Source: Desulfosporosinus acidiphilus SJ4 (GTDB taxonomy: Bacteria; Bacillota; Desulfitobacteriia; Desulfitobacteriales; Desulfitobacteriaceae). Taken from it: 64,000 nucleotides of DNA. The first letter of the stretch is position 1. Each line of letters starts with the position of its first letter. Under the pieces are notes generated by a model that was not told the origin of the DNA, made no database searches, and saw only the letters and a list, made by a program, of their open reading frames with translations. Where the stretch lies: contig NC_018068.1 of the NCBI RefSeq assembly GCF_000255115.2, positions 2,451,977-2,515,976 of the forward strand, read 5' to 3'. The position numbers and the translations under genes are program-made. This document shows positions 24,887 through 33,790 of the stretch, piece after piece.

Positions 24887-25579
24887 ATGAACAAGTTTCT
24901 TTTAATTGCTGACGATAATGAGAGTATTGTCGATATATTAAAAAGTTACGTAAGTAAAGAAGGTTATTATCCAATTGTGGCGCGTGATGGGGAGGAAACT
25001 CTTTCTAAGTTTGCCGAGTACCGGCCGCTGCTTATCTTATTAGACGTTCTGATGCCTAAAAAGGATGGTTTTACAGTTTGTCGGGAAATACGCCAAAACT
25101 CAAGTGTGCCAATTATCATGATAACTTCGAAAGGTGAAGACGGAGATCGAATTATGGGGTTAGACATTGGGGCAGACGATTACATAGTAAAGCCTTTTAG
25201 TCCCGGTGAAGTTATGGCCCGAATCCGTGCAGTTCTAAGAAGGCTCGACATTTCAGAAGAACTAAACAACGAAATTATTGAGTATCCTGGTCTTGTTATA
25301 AAACTTTCAGATTACGAAGTTCTAATTGAGGGAAAGCCCATTTCTTTAACTAAGAAAGAACTCGAAGTTCTATGGATCTTGGCTTCAAACCCGGGAAAAG
25401 TTTTTTCCAGAGATAATCTCCTGAACAGTGTTTGGGGATACGAATATTTTGGCGATGCTCGTACCGTGGATACTCACATTAAACGCTTAAGAGCTAAAAT
25501 GAATGTTCCTGCGGGTCTTCCTTGGGATATCAGGACAATATGGGGAGTCGGCTATAAATTTGAGGTTAAGCATGATTAA
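24887..25579 (+). CDS. OmpR-family response regulator
   Basis: This 230-aa product has a receiver domain with acidic pocket ADDN, phospho-acceptor Asp53 (LLDVLMP), Thr/Ser switch and Lys102 (VKPF). A C-terminal winged helix follows (LTKKELEVLWILASNPGKVFSRDNLLNSVWG... RTVDTHIKRLRAKM). GGAGTAGGGGG precedes the ATG. It overlaps the histidine kinase gene by 8 bp, so they form an operon. It likely binds the TTATGACA repeats in the divergent region and may control the exported Gly-rich protein. Confidence 0.93.
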   Translation: MNKFLLIADDNESIVDILKSYVSKEGYYPIVARDGEETLSKFAEYRPLLILLDVLMPKKDGFTVCREIRQNSSVPIIMITSKGEDGDRIMGLDIGADDYIVKPFSPGEVMARIRAVLRRLDISEELNNEIIEYPGLVIKLSDYEVLIEGKPISLTKKELEVLWILASNPGKVFSRDNLLNSVWGYEYFGDARTVDTHIKRLRAKMNVPAGLPWDIRTIWGVGYKFEVKHD

Positions 25580-27473
25580 AAATAAAATAGTTATCAAATT
25601 AACCATTAGTTTGGTTCTAATAGTTACTATCTGTATGATTGCCATTGGCGTATTATTTATGCAGCTTTTTAAACAATATGCCTTTGCCAGTCGGGAAAAG
25701 GCAATGCTCACCAGTGCGCGCAGCGTTGCGTCTGTGGCAGCTGAAGTAATTGGAGACTCTAAGGATAAGTCAATAGGCCCTAACAACCCTCTGAGGGGTT
25801 ATGGCGCCTATCTACGTTCTCTTGATATTATAACTGACTCTCAGGTTTGGATCACTGATAATACTGGCCTGCCTGTTGTAATCTCCGGTAATATCCCAGG
25901 GCAGGGAATGGGTCAAGGCAGAGGATTTGGATATGGGGCTAGACAGGGAAACAATAAAGGGAGTGGTTTGGGTCAAGGTTTCCTAACGAATACTGAACCG
26001 CTTCCCCAAGAGGCCGAAAATGTGATCCGAAATGTCCTAAAAGGCCAAGAATCCATCAGTGAAAGCTTCAGCAGCATCTATAGGGAAGCGACCATTACGA
26101 TTGGTGTTCCCATTTTCGATGATCATAATTTGGTGATAGGTACAGTCCTTTTACATACTCCGGTAACAGGAATAACCAGTGTCCTTAATAAAGCCACCGG
26201 TATATTAGGCGTCAGTTTATTGGGGGCATTTTTACTCGCTGTAGCCTTGGGCGTATTTTATTCAATCCTCTTTACCCGTCCTTTAAAAGCCATGAACCAA
26301 ACCGCTGTTGAAATCACAAACGGCAATTATAATGCCAGAACGGGAGTGGAGAGAAGTGATGAGGTCGGACAACTCGGGAAGTCTCTTGATCTTATGGCCC
26401 AAGAACTTGGTTTAACCATTGACGAACTATTCCAGGAAAAGCAAAAACTTAATGATATCTTGTCCAGTATTTCCGAAGGAATTGCGGCATTCAACTACAA
26501 CTTCGAACCGGTAAGTACTAACGCAGCCCTTGCGGGAATCCTTAACCGGATCTTACCTTACTCTGTTGAAGATGTTGACAAAGACTTTAAAGCTTTAGGA
26601 ATCAAACCTGAAATCGCTCAAGTGTTCGAGAAGAAGCAAACCATTCAGATTCTTAAAAACTGGTCAGATAAGATACTTCAATTTACTATTTCCCCCATCG
26701 TCGATAAGCAAGATGCCGTAACCGGGTGTGTTGCCTTAGTTCATGATATCAGTGAAAGTGAGCGGCTTGAACAATTGCGTCGTGATTTTGTAGCGAATGT
26801 TTCCCATGAATTTCGTACTCCCCTGACCGTAATCCGGGGGTACCTTGAAGCAATAAACGATGGAAACATCGAGACTTGGGAAGATATACAAAATGTTCAC
26901 CGAAAGATACTTTCAGAAACCCATAGTTTAGAACGATTGGTAAAGGATCTTTTGGAACTTTCTTACCTGCAATCCGGTAAAGCTGCCATCCATCGAGAGT
27001 GCATTCATTTTACAAGCCTTTTAAGCGATACCTTAAAGAGCCTGCAAAGTCTGGCTGATACCAAAACAATAAAATTAGCCTATTCAATTAAAGAAGAAGT
27101 GCCTCCTTTTCTAGGGGATTATGACCGGTTACGTCAGCTCATGATTATTTTCTTGGATAACGCTATTACCCATTCACCCAATAATACTTCTATTTTCGTC
27201 GAAATCTCTCTGCTGGCTAAACAGGAGCTGATCATCATAATTGATGACGAGGGATATGGTATAACTGCAGATCAATTACCGCATATTTGGGAGCGTTTTT
27301 ATAAGGGAGACGGATCTCGAACCAGCAAAGGGACTGGGCTCGGCTTAGCAATTGCTAAAGCGTTGATAGATCTCCAAAACGGAAGGATAGAAATCCAAAG
27401 CGAGCCGAAGAAAGGCACGAGGATCACAATTTGTCTGCCAATTGAACTTCCTTCTGATTTTAATGTTGACTAG
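25572..27473 (+). CDS. Membrane sensor histidine kinase with Gly-rich extracytoplasmic segment
   Basis: This is a 633-aa kinase. Two membrane helices (about 9-31 and 213-235) frame an extracytoplasmic sensor containing an odd Gly-rich stretch at about residues 107-138 (GQGMGQGRGFGYG...). HAMP follows at about 236-290, a PAS-like domain at about 295-400, phospho-acceptor His412 in VSHEFRTPL, then the ATPase domain with DNAITHSP, DDEGYGI and GTGLGLAIAK. The start at 25572 (MIKNKIVIK) is chosen because it overlaps the regulator stop and directly precedes the first helix. Signal unknown. Confidence 0.92.
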   Translation: MIKNKIVIKLTISLVLIVTICMIAIGVLFMQLFKQYAFASREKAMLTSARSVASVAAEVIGDSKDKSIGPNNPLRGYGAYLRSLDIITDSQVWITDNTGLPVVISGNIPGQGMGQGRGFGYGARQGNNKGSGLGQGFLTNTEPLPQEAENVIRNVLKGQESISESFSSIYREATITIGVPIFDDHNLVIGTVLLHTPVTGITSVLNKATGILGVSLLGAFLLAVALGVFYSILFTRPLKAMNQTAVEITNGNYNARTGVERSDEVGQLGKSLDLMAQELGLTIDELFQEKQKLNDILSSISEGIAAFNYNFEPVSTNAALAGILNRILPYSVEDVDKDFKALGIKPEIAQVFEKKQTIQILKNWSDKILQFTISPIVDKQDAVTGCVALVHDISESERLEQLRRDFVANVSHEFRTPLTVIRGYLEAINDGNIETWEDIQNVHRKILSETHSLERLVKDLLELSYLQSGKAAIHRECIHFTSLLSDTLKSLQSLADTKTIKLAYSIKEEVPPFLGDYDRLRQLMIIFLDNAITHSPNNTSIFVEISLLAKQELIIIIDDEGYGITADQLPHIWERFYKGDGSRTSKGTGLGLAIAKALIDLQNGRIEIQSEPKKGTRITICLPIELPSDFNVD

Positions 27474-27552
27474 CTGTAGAATATTTCTGTCACGAAGCGC
27501 AGAGGCTAGCTCAGTATTATGAAAATCTATTAGAAAGTTCAGAGGTGGATTC

Positions 27553-27906
27553 ATGGGAAAAGTGATTATTGTTGAAGGAAAAACTGATAAACAGCGTCTC
27601 CAGCAAATTTTAGACGAACCCGTAGAAATAGCATGTACCTATGGAACGATAGGTGAGGATAAACTAGACGAATTGATCTCCGAATATAGCGAGGATGAAG
27701 TCTATGTTCTTTTAGATGCTGATTATGCGGGCGACAAAGTTAGACGCCTATTCAAGCAAGACTTTCCTAATGTTCGCCATTTATATACTCACAGAATGTA
27801 TCGTGAAGTAGCAACAACTCCTTTTCACGTATTGACCCAGATCCTTGAAGGGGCTCACTTCATAGTCAAACTTCCGGAAGAGGCGGACTGCAGCAACGAA
27901 TGTTAA
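27553..27906 (+). CDS. Small Toprim-domain protein
   Basis: This 117-aa protein is essentially a single Toprim fold. It shows the N-terminal acidic motif VIIVEGKTDKQRL (Glu8) and the DADYAG motif, the metal-binding pair of nucleases and primases of this fold. It resembles small stand-alone Toprim proteins of Firmicutes (Bacillus YusF type). AGAGGTGG precedes the ATG. It sits 79 bp behind the kinase gene and may be co-transcribed. The substrate is unknown; it is too short for RNase M5 (about 180 aa). Confidence 0.8.
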   Translation: MGKVIIVEGKTDKQRLQQILDEPVEIACTYGTIGEDKLDELISEYSEDEVYVLLDADYAGDKVRRLFKQDFPNVRHLYTHRMYREVATTPFHVLTQILEGAHFIVKLPEEADCSNEC

Positions 27907-28086
27907 AAAAGATGGGGGATAGGAGCGAATGGAGGCATAATTAAATAGACTTATACTTATTGATTGGGCGGCCAACTTAGCCATATTGACTTTCTAAACA
28001 GAAAAATGTGCTTCTTTGATGGTGTTTTGATTAACTGCTTTGAAGTTAAGGCATTTTAAAGTCACATCATTACAGTACTCCTTCCA

Positions 28087-28115
28087 TTGTAAATATAATC
28101 CAAATATCCTATACA
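28087..28115 (+). promoter_or_regulatory. Candidate promoter of the sigma-54 activator gene
   Basis: TTGTAA (28087-28092) and TATACA (28110-28115) are 17 bp apart, about 110 bp before the start codon. The rest of the stretch 27907-28223 is AT-rich, with no gene or strong hairpin seen. Confidence 0.45.
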
Positions 28116-28223
28116 ATATAATTACATATTTTCTTTTTAAGTACCGTATTGCAAGCTTAATTAATATCTGATAATTTAGAATAGTAGATTAATTATTCTC
28201 TTATTAAACACTAAGGGGAGTTT

Positions 28224-29864
28224 ATGAGTAAAGTTATCGTAACTTCAGCTTATCCGGAACTTACGGGATTAGTCTTAGATTCAGCCGCAAAGTTAAAAAT
28301 GAAGGTCATCGTTGTAGAGGCTGTTTTAGAAGAGGCTCTTGAAAAAGTCTCGCATCTTAATGAATTATATACCGTAGATGCTATCATCAGCAGAGGAGCA
28401 ACGGCGGAATTATTAAAACAAACATTCTCTCTGCCGGTTTTGTCATTAGCTCCTAGTGAAGCAGACGTTCTTCTGGCCTTAGCTGCTGCTAAAAATTACA
28501 GTCCTCAGATCGGATATTTCAGTTATCCTAACCTTATGGACCAGGAGTTTTTAATTAAAGTTCGAAAAATCCTGCAAATAGAAATAAAACATTATTCCTT
28601 TCGAAACATCCGTGAACTAACCGCTCAGATGGAACAGGCTCATCATGATGGCTGTGAAGTTACTGTTGGCGGCGGGCAACGGGGAGCGCTTCTGGCGAGA
28701 GCCTTTGGTATGGAAAGTTTCTTGATTTTTTCGAGCCTTAGTACGATAGTCTCTGCCTTGGAGGGGGCTCGAGAAATTGTATCCCATCGACAAAAGAAGA
28801 GAGACGAAGAGGAGCGTCAACAACGTTATATCCTTGAAAAAGGTCTAGTGGCCCATTACACGTTCAACGATTTAGTTGGACCAACTCTTCAGGCAACGAT
28901 CACTAAAGCTATACAATTCAGCAAATCTGAGGGTACGGTCATTATAAGGGGAGAAAGCGGAACCGGTAAGGAACTTTTTGCTCAAAGCATTCATAATGAA
29001 AGCCCTCGCAAAAACGGTCCCTTTGTTGCTGTCAATTGTGCCTCGCTGCCAGACAATCTTTTAGAGAGCGAATTGTTCGGTTATGAAGAGGGAGCCTTTA
29101 CAGGAGCGAAAAAAGGTGGTAAAGTCGGTCTCTTTGCCCTTGCTGATGGAGGCACAATATTTCTGGATGAGATAGGAAAGATGTCTCAAGATTTACAAGC
29201 CCGTCTTTTACGAGTTATTCAGACAAGAGAACTGCGCAAACTTGGAGGAGAAAAAAATATTCCGCTGAATGTCCGGTTAATTGCTGCCAGTAATGAGGAT
29301 TTATACGCCGCTGTAGCCGAGGGAACGTTTCGCAAAGATTTGTACTACCGGCTTAATGTATTAAATCTCCATTTACTTCCGCTTAGGGAAAGAAAAGAAG
29401 ATATTATGGACTTGGTGGACCATTATCTCACTCGTTATGAACATACTCATGGCTCTAAACCAAATCTTTCACCTGAGTTTGAATCAGCTCTTCAGAACCA
29501 TGATTATCCTGGCAATATAAGAGAGTTAGAGAATATCCTCGAACGTTATCTAGTCTTAGCAGGAAACAACAAGCCCTTAAGTGAAGGTGAGCTCTTTTCC
29601 TTTTTCCCTGAGCTCTGCTCAGAAGTAAGCATAAAAAAAGATTTAGGTCAATCAAGTTTAAATAAAGATAACCCCGTAAAACCAAACGAAGAATTCCCAT
29701 TGTCGGTTTATCCAGGAACTTTAGAGGATATGGAAACTCAGTTAATTAAAGCGTTATTACTGCGCTATGAGGGTAACAAAACGCAGCTTGCCGAAAAATT
29801 AAACATCAGCAGAACAACTCTCTGGAAGAAACTTAATTCAAATGCATTGTTAAATAAAAAATGA
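28224..29864 (+). CDS. Sigma-54-dependent activator with PrpR-type sensor domain
   Basis: This 546-aa enhancer-binding protein has an N-terminal PrpR-like ligand domain (about residues 1-190). The AAA+ domain follows, with Walker A GESGTGKE near 243, the sigma-54 contact loop GAFTGA near 290 and Walker B GGTIFLDEIGKM. A C-terminal Fis-type helix-turn-helix (GNKTQLAEKLNISRTTLWKKL) ends it. PrpR domains usually sense small organic acids or their CoA-pathway intermediates. A -24/-12 promoter lies 430 bp downstream in front of a flavoprotein relic and sucCD, the likely target. Confidence 0.93.
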   Translation: MSKVIVTSAYPELTGLVLDSAAKLKMKVIVVEAVLEEALEKVSHLNELYTVDAIISRGATAELLKQTFSLPVLSLAPSEADVLLALAAAKNYSPQIGYFSYPNLMDQEFLIKVRKILQIEIKHYSFRNIRELTAQMEQAHHDGCEVTVGGGQRGALLARAFGMESFLIFSSLSTIVSALEGAREIVSHRQKKRDEEERQQRYILEKGLVAHYTFNDLVGPTLQATITKAIQFSKSEGTVIIRGESGTGKELFAQSIHNESPRKNGPFVAVNCASLPDNLLESELFGYEEGAFTGAKKGGKVGLFALADGGTIFLDEIGKMSQDLQARLLRVIQTRELRKLGGEKNIPLNVRLIAASNEDLYAAVAEGTFRKDLYYRLNVLNLHLLPLRERKEDIMDLVDHYLTRYEHTHGSKPNLSPEFESALQNHDYPGNIRELENILERYLVLAGNNKPLSEGELFSFFPELCSEVSIKKDLGQSSLNKDNPVKPNEEFPLSVYPGTLEDMETQLIKALLLRYEGNKTQLAEKLNISRTTLWKKLNSNALLNKK

Positions 29865-29909
29865 ACGTTTAGGATGTTCATAAAGTGATTACTGTTCATT
29901 TTATGAACA
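29861..29909. promoter_or_regulatory. Palindromic sites, likely enhancer (UAS) for the sigma-54 activator
   Basis: TGTTCATTTTATGAACA (29893-29909) is a perfect 7-3-7 palindrome. Another TGTTCAT at 29875-29881 and ATGAAC at 29861-29866 supply two more half sites. The cluster begins at the stop codon of the activator and lies about 390 bp before the sigma-54 promoter, a workable enhancer distance. Confidence 0.6.
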
Positions 29910-29958
29910 CTATGATGCGCTGAGCGTTAAGTGTTAAGTGAATTATTATTACCCCTCT

Positions 29959-29987
29959 AAAAGGCCGTACTTATGCGGCCTTTTTTT
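29959..29987 (+). terminator. Terminator of the activator gene
   Basis: AAAAGGCCG (29959-29967) pairs with CGGCCTTTT (29976-29984), with seven Ts following the stem. Confidence 0.85.
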
Positions 29988-30043
29988 ATGAAAAAGTCCA
30001 CGGACATTTCCGTGCCGAACCTCAGGGCAGGTCCTGAGGTGAA

Positions 30044-30127
30044 CCGCTGACCCTGACGATAAGCGGACGATCTTATGGCCACACTGCAACCGGTAACAAA
30101 GAATCCTGCAGTGTGGATTGGCCGAGT
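30044..30127. repeat. 84-bp hairpin-forming intergenic element, copy 2
   Basis: Partner of 5158-5241. Here the second hairpin is CCACACTGCA/TGCAGTGTGG and the first is ATAAG/CTTAT. It is preceded by CACGGA/TCCGTG and CCTCAGG/CCTGAGG hairpins (29999-30039) and followed to about 30255 by more foldable sequence, including GAAGAC-TGT-GTCTTC. The whole structured stretch starts right after the terminator at 29959-29987. Confidence 0.7.
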
Positions 30128-30293
30128 TCACTCTTGTGGTCGAAGCCACCTCCTATGAGGTCTGAAGTGTTCGGGCAGTTTTTGCAGAGTAGCCACCCCA
30201 TGCTGTCTGCGCCAGAGGTTAACAAGTGCGAAGACTGTGTCTTCGAGGGTCAGCTAAGTTTTAAACAGTTTTTAAGAACCTAACTTTAATAAT

Positions 30294-30309
30294 TGGCATG
30301 AATATTGCT
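30294..30309 (+). promoter_or_regulatory. Sigma-54 (-24/-12) promoter
   Basis: TGGCATG-AATA-TTGCT matches the consensus TGGCAYG-N4-TTGCW, with the GG and GC doublets separated by exactly 10 bp. It lies about 50 bp before a ribosome site and the flavoprotein relic, then sucCD. Confidence 0.85.
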
Positions 30310-30350
30310 AAAATTCCAATAATATAAAGTTCTCATAAGGAGGAAAGGGC

Positions 30351-30464
30351 TTGGACATTGTTCGAATCAAAACTCATATACTTATCGTCGGCGGTGGGTT
30401 AGCCGGGTTAAGTCCTGCCATCAGGGCTGGACCTGGATTAGATGTTGCCATGCGGAAAACTTAA
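30351..30464 (+). pseudogene. Relic of an FAD-binding flavoprotein gene (37 codons left)
   Basis: After GGAGG, a TTG start opens a frame that reads DIVRIKTHILIVGGGLAGLSPAIRAG and stops at 30462. The GGGLAGLxxAIRA pattern is the N-terminal dinucleotide-binding motif of succinate dehydrogenase/fumarate reductase-type flavoproteins. Those proteins run to about 550-600 aa, and nothing of the rest is visible before sucC. The simplest reading is a large internal deletion that left the start of the first gene of the sigma-54 operon. Confidence 0.7.
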
Positions 30465-30571
30465 TCGAGCCACAACGATCCAGAGCATCTTGGGCTGGTT
30501 GGGAAAGTAAACTCGTTCAGCTAAAACTGAGATACAAATCTAACTTTGTAAGAAAAGAAAGCGGGGTAAAT

Positions 30572-31798
30572 ATGGGGAAACTATTAGAAAACCACAGTAA
30601 AAACCTTCTGAGGGAAGCAGGAGTTCTTGTGCCAAAACACGTGGTTGCCCGTTCACCGGAGGAAGCAGCTGAAAAAGCTGCCGAACTGGGCTTTCCTGTG
30701 GTATTGAAAGCCTTAGTACCTGTGGGAAAGCGTGGTAAAGCAGGGGCCGTCAAATTTGCTCAAAATGCCCAAGAAGCTTTTGAGCTGACGAGAGAATTAT
30801 TGGCCATGACGGTAAGGCATTTTCCGGTAGAGAAAGTCCTAATTGAAGAAAAAATCGCAATTGCTCAGGAATGGTACTTAGCAATTACGATTGATAAGAA
30901 AGCACAGACTCCCTTAATTATTGCCAGCTTAAAAGGAGGAGTTGATGTTGAGGAGTTGAGTCAAAGTGCACCGGAACAAATAATGACGAAATCTATCGAT
31001 CCAATTCTTGGGTTTGCCGAATTTCAAGCAAAAGAATTATGGTCTGAGCTTGGTTTGACTGGAAAACCTTTGACGTTAGCAACCCAAGCTTTAACATGCT
31101 TAGTTAAGATATTTCTTGCTAAAGATGCAACTCTTTTAGAAATCAACCCTTTAGTGCTTACCGAAAATGGAGACGTGGCAGCGGCTGCTTCAGTCATGAG
31201 TGTTGATGACAGCGCAATGTACAGACACCCTGAATTAGCAGCGATGGTTCAATTAGGGAGCGAAAGAACTTGGCGGCCTTTGACCGATTTAGAGAAAAGA
31301 ATGGTAGAAGTCAATGAATTAGATCCTTATCGGGGGACGGCCCGCTATACAGAAATGGATGGAGGAGAGATTGGATTTTTATGCGGCGGGGGAGGAGGAA
31401 GCCTTCTTTCTTTTGATGCTCTCGTTTCCTTCGGGGGAAGACCTGCCAATTACAGCGAGGTGGGGGGGAACCCGCCTGAACGAAAAGTTTTGGGGATCAC
31501 TAAAGGGATCTTAGCGAAACCGGGAGTCAAAGGGTTATTCGTTGCTCATAATATTACAAATAATACTCAGGTCGATGTTCTTGCTCAGGGAGTCGTTCAA
31601 GCTTTAAAGGAAATGGGAAAAGATCCAAAAATCTTTCCTGTGGTCGTGAGAGAGGCCGGTGTCAATGACGAAGCTGCAAGAGAAATATTCACTAAAACCG
31701 GAGTTGAATACTACGGGGACAATGCCACTATTACGGAAGCGGCTCAAAGAATGGTCGAGCGAATTAAAGCCTTAGAAATATCAGGGGAGGGGATTTAA
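30572..31798 (+). CDS. sucC: Succinyl-CoA ligase-type beta subunit (ATP-grasp)
   Basis: It works with the next gene to interconvert acyl-CoA and acid plus ATP. The 408-aa product has an N-terminal ATP-grasp domain with PVVLKALVPVGKRGKAGAVKFAQ and LEINPLVLTENGDV. A C-terminal CoA-ligase part includes EIGFLCGGGGGSLLSFDALVSFGGRPANYSEVGGNP. The Gly-rich segment departs slightly from the E. coli VNGAGLAM pattern, so the acid need not be succinate. A GGGG-containing ribosome site precedes the ATG. sucD begins 2 bp after the stop. The operon has a sigma-54 promoter and PrpR-type activator, which suggests use in organic-acid catabolism rather than a housekeeping cycle. Confidence 0.88.
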   Translation: MGKLLENHSKNLLREAGVLVPKHVVARSPEEAAEKAAELGFPVVLKALVPVGKRGKAGAVKFAQNAQEAFELTRELLAMTVRHFPVEKVLIEEKIAIAQEWYLAITIDKKAQTPLIIASLKGGVDVEELSQSAPEQIMTKSIDPILGFAEFQAKELWSELGLTGKPLTLATQALTCLVKIFLAKDATLLEINPLVLTENGDVAAAASVMSVDDSAMYRHPELAAMVQLGSERTWRPLTDLEKRMVEVNELDPYRGTARYTEMDGGEIGFLCGGGGGSLLSFDALVSFGGRPANYSEVGGNPPERKVLGITKGILAKPGVKGLFVAHNITNNTQVDVLAQGVVQALKEMGKDPKIFPVVVREAGVNDEAAREIFTKTGVEYYGDNATITEAAQRMVERIKALEISGEGI

Positions 31799-31800
31799 TT

Positions 31801-32697
31801 ATGTCTATCCTCTTAGATAAAAATTCTAGAATTGCAATTCAAGGAATTACCGGCAGAGAAGCGGCCATGGTCACAAAACACAGTCTTGATTATGGAACTA
31901 AACTATTGGCCGGTGTTACTCCCGGAAAATCCGGGCAAGAAGTCCATGGGGTACCTGTTTATGACACCTTAAAAAAAGCAGTGGCGATTCATGGCATAAA
32001 CACGTCAGTAATCTATGTACCTCCGGCTTTTGTCTATGATGCAGTTTTAGAGGCCATATCTGCGGGAGTAACCTTAATCCTTATTGCTACAGAAAATGTT
32101 CCGCAAATGGATGCTATGAAATTTTTAGCCTCTGCTAAAAAAAATGGCGTACGTGTGATTGGTCCTAATTCTGTGGGAATTATTACCCCTAAAGATCGAG
32201 TCAAAGTAGGTGCTATAGGGGGAGATAATGTTGAACGCTGTTTTGTTCCCGGCGGGATCGGCGTTATTTCCCGCAGCGGAGGCATGACCGCAGAAAGTTC
32301 TTGGCTGGTTAAACGGGCAGGCTATGGCGTAAGTACCTCAGTCAGTATCGGTGGGGATGCTCTGATTGGTACTTCCATCAAAGATCTGCTCTTGCTTTAT
32401 CAAAAGGATCCGAAAACTGAAGCCGTTGTAACATTTTCTGAACCGGGAACACATTTTGAGGAAGAAGCGGCTGAATTTATGATGGAAGGGGGATTCACAA
32501 AGCCTTTATTCAGTTTTGTGGCAGGCCGATTTACTGAAACTATGCCTGAAGGGACAGTCTTCGGCCATGCTGGTGCTATGATCTCCGGTGGTACAGGTAA
32601 ACCGACTCAAAAAATGGCCCTGCTGCGGAGCGCAGGTGCCCATGTCTTGGAACGGTTTGATGATTTAATCCCACTATTAAAACAGGTTCTTAATTAA
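31801..32697 (+). CDS. sucD: Succinyl-CoA ligase-type alpha subunit
   Basis: This 298-aa subunit binds CoA and carries the phosphorylated His. The Rossmann-type CoA domain begins IAIQGITGREAAMVTKHSLDYGTKLLAGVTPGKSG. GPNSVGIITP and GVISRSGGMTAE follow, and the active-site loop FGHAGAMISGGTGK contains His256. Length and motifs match SucD. It follows sucC directly and ends before a terminator at 32741, so sucCD are the only intact genes of the sigma-54 unit. Confidence 0.9.
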   Translation: MSILLDKNSRIAIQGITGREAAMVTKHSLDYGTKLLAGVTPGKSGQEVHGVPVYDTLKKAVAIHGINTSVIYVPPAFVYDAVLEAISAGVTLILIATENVPQMDAMKFLASAKKNGVRVIGPNSVGIITPKDRVKVGAIGGDNVERCFVPGGIGVISRSGGMTAESSWLVKRAGYGVSTSVSIGGDALIGTSIKDLLLLYQKDPKTEAVVTFSEPGTHFEEEAAEFMMEGGFTKPLFSFVAGRFTETMPEGTVFGHAGAMISGGTGKPTQKMALLRSAGAHVLERFDDLIPLLKQVLN

Positions 32698-32740
32698 TTA
32701 CTTTTCAATTAATCTTGGTTAATTCATCGGAATTCAGAAA

Positions 32741-32773
32741 GGTACTCGCCCAAAAGTTTGGGGAGTGCCTTTT
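32741..32773 (+). terminator. Terminator after sucD
   Basis: GGTACTC (32741-32747) pairs with GAGTGCC (32763-32769), with CCC/GGG inside, followed by TTTTA. From here to 33010 the DNA is AT-rich and I see no gene. Confidence 0.75.
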
Positions 32774-33028
32774 ATATTATTCGTTAGGGTTTTAACCATT
32801 GGAATATCATCAATCTACTTGTGGATTAGATATTTTTAAAACGGAATAGGAACCGAATTCTAACTATAGATAAATGTATCGTGTTCACTCGCATGAAAAT
32901 CACTTATTTATCGAAAGTTGTTGTATTTTCTTAAGAATCATTGATCCAAGATTCTATTAAATAGTAGGAATATTCGAATATATAGAGAATAACTTAAGGA
33001 GGTACTTGTAAAGAGTAGGAGGTATTTT

Positions 33029-33475
33029 ATGGACGACATGGCAATGGAGGCTCGTTCACGAGCTGGAAACAAATTTAAGGAAGGCCTAAATTGTTCAGAG
33101 TCAATTCTGCAAACGTTTAATGAATTACTCAAAAATCCCCTGAATAGTGAAAGCTTAAAAATGGCATCGGGGTTTGGGGGAGGATTAGGGCATGCCGGCT
33201 GTATGTGCGGGGCTTTAACCAGTTCAGTCATGATTTTAGGACTTTACCAAGGTCGTACCACTCCCCAGATAGATCGGGAACCTGTTTACAACCTCGCCCA
33301 TGAATTCCATGATCGCTTTTCTGATCAATTTGGAGGGACTTGTTGCCGGGTTTTAAATCCTCATGAATTTGATACTCCGGAGCATTTAAGACATTGTCTG
33401 AAACTAACAGGGGGAACCGCCAAACTTCTGATGGAATATATCTTGGAAAAAGGGCTTTCCTTACCAAATAAATAA
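33029..33475 (+). CDS. C_GCAxxG_C_C family redox protein
   Basis: This family of small, Cys-rich proteins occurs in anaerobes and is thought to be redox-active. The 148-aa product has Cys22 (LNCSES), the core GFGGGLGHAGCMCGAL with Cys58 and Cys60, and later Cys residues in GGTCCRVL and RHCLKL. TAGGAGGT precedes the ATG. It is a single gene with hairpins on both sides. It has no signal peptide, so it is cytoplasmic. Partner and reaction are unknown. Confidence 0.88.
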   Translation: MDDMAMEARSRAGNKFKEGLNCSESILQTFNELLKNPLNSESLKMASGFGGGLGHAGCMCGALTSSVMILGLYQGRTTPQIDREPVYNLAHEFHDRFSDQFGGTCCRVLNPHEFDTPEHLRHCLKLTGGTAKLLMEYILEKGLSLPNK

Positions 33476-33493
33476 GCATGGGGTTCTTATAAA

Positions 33494-33556
33494 GCAATAT
33501 TTTAGCACAATCCTAGCAGCAGATTTTCTGCTCAAAGGGTTGTGCTAAAATATTGC
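33494..33556 (+). terminator. Very long nested hairpin after the C_GCAxxG gene
   Basis: A 20-bp stem (33494-33513 with 33537-33556, one G-U pair) encloses a second small hairpin, AGCAGA/TCTGCT. It is not followed by a clear T-run, so termination is probable but a processing or attenuation role is possible. Confidence 0.6.
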
Positions 33557-33790
33557 CATTTAATGGGTTTTTAAATCCAGTGATCTGAATGATTTATAAT
33601 CGATAAGTGATTTATATTTTCAAATTGTAGAGATTATCATTAGAGTCGAGAAAACCATTAACTAGTATTAATGCATAGACTAAAATTAATATAAATAAGT
33701 ATTGATTACGGATTGATAAAGCGCTATAATAATACCAGAACAATTAGTAAATAGTATTAATTCTATTTTATGGATAAGCTTACAGTATTT

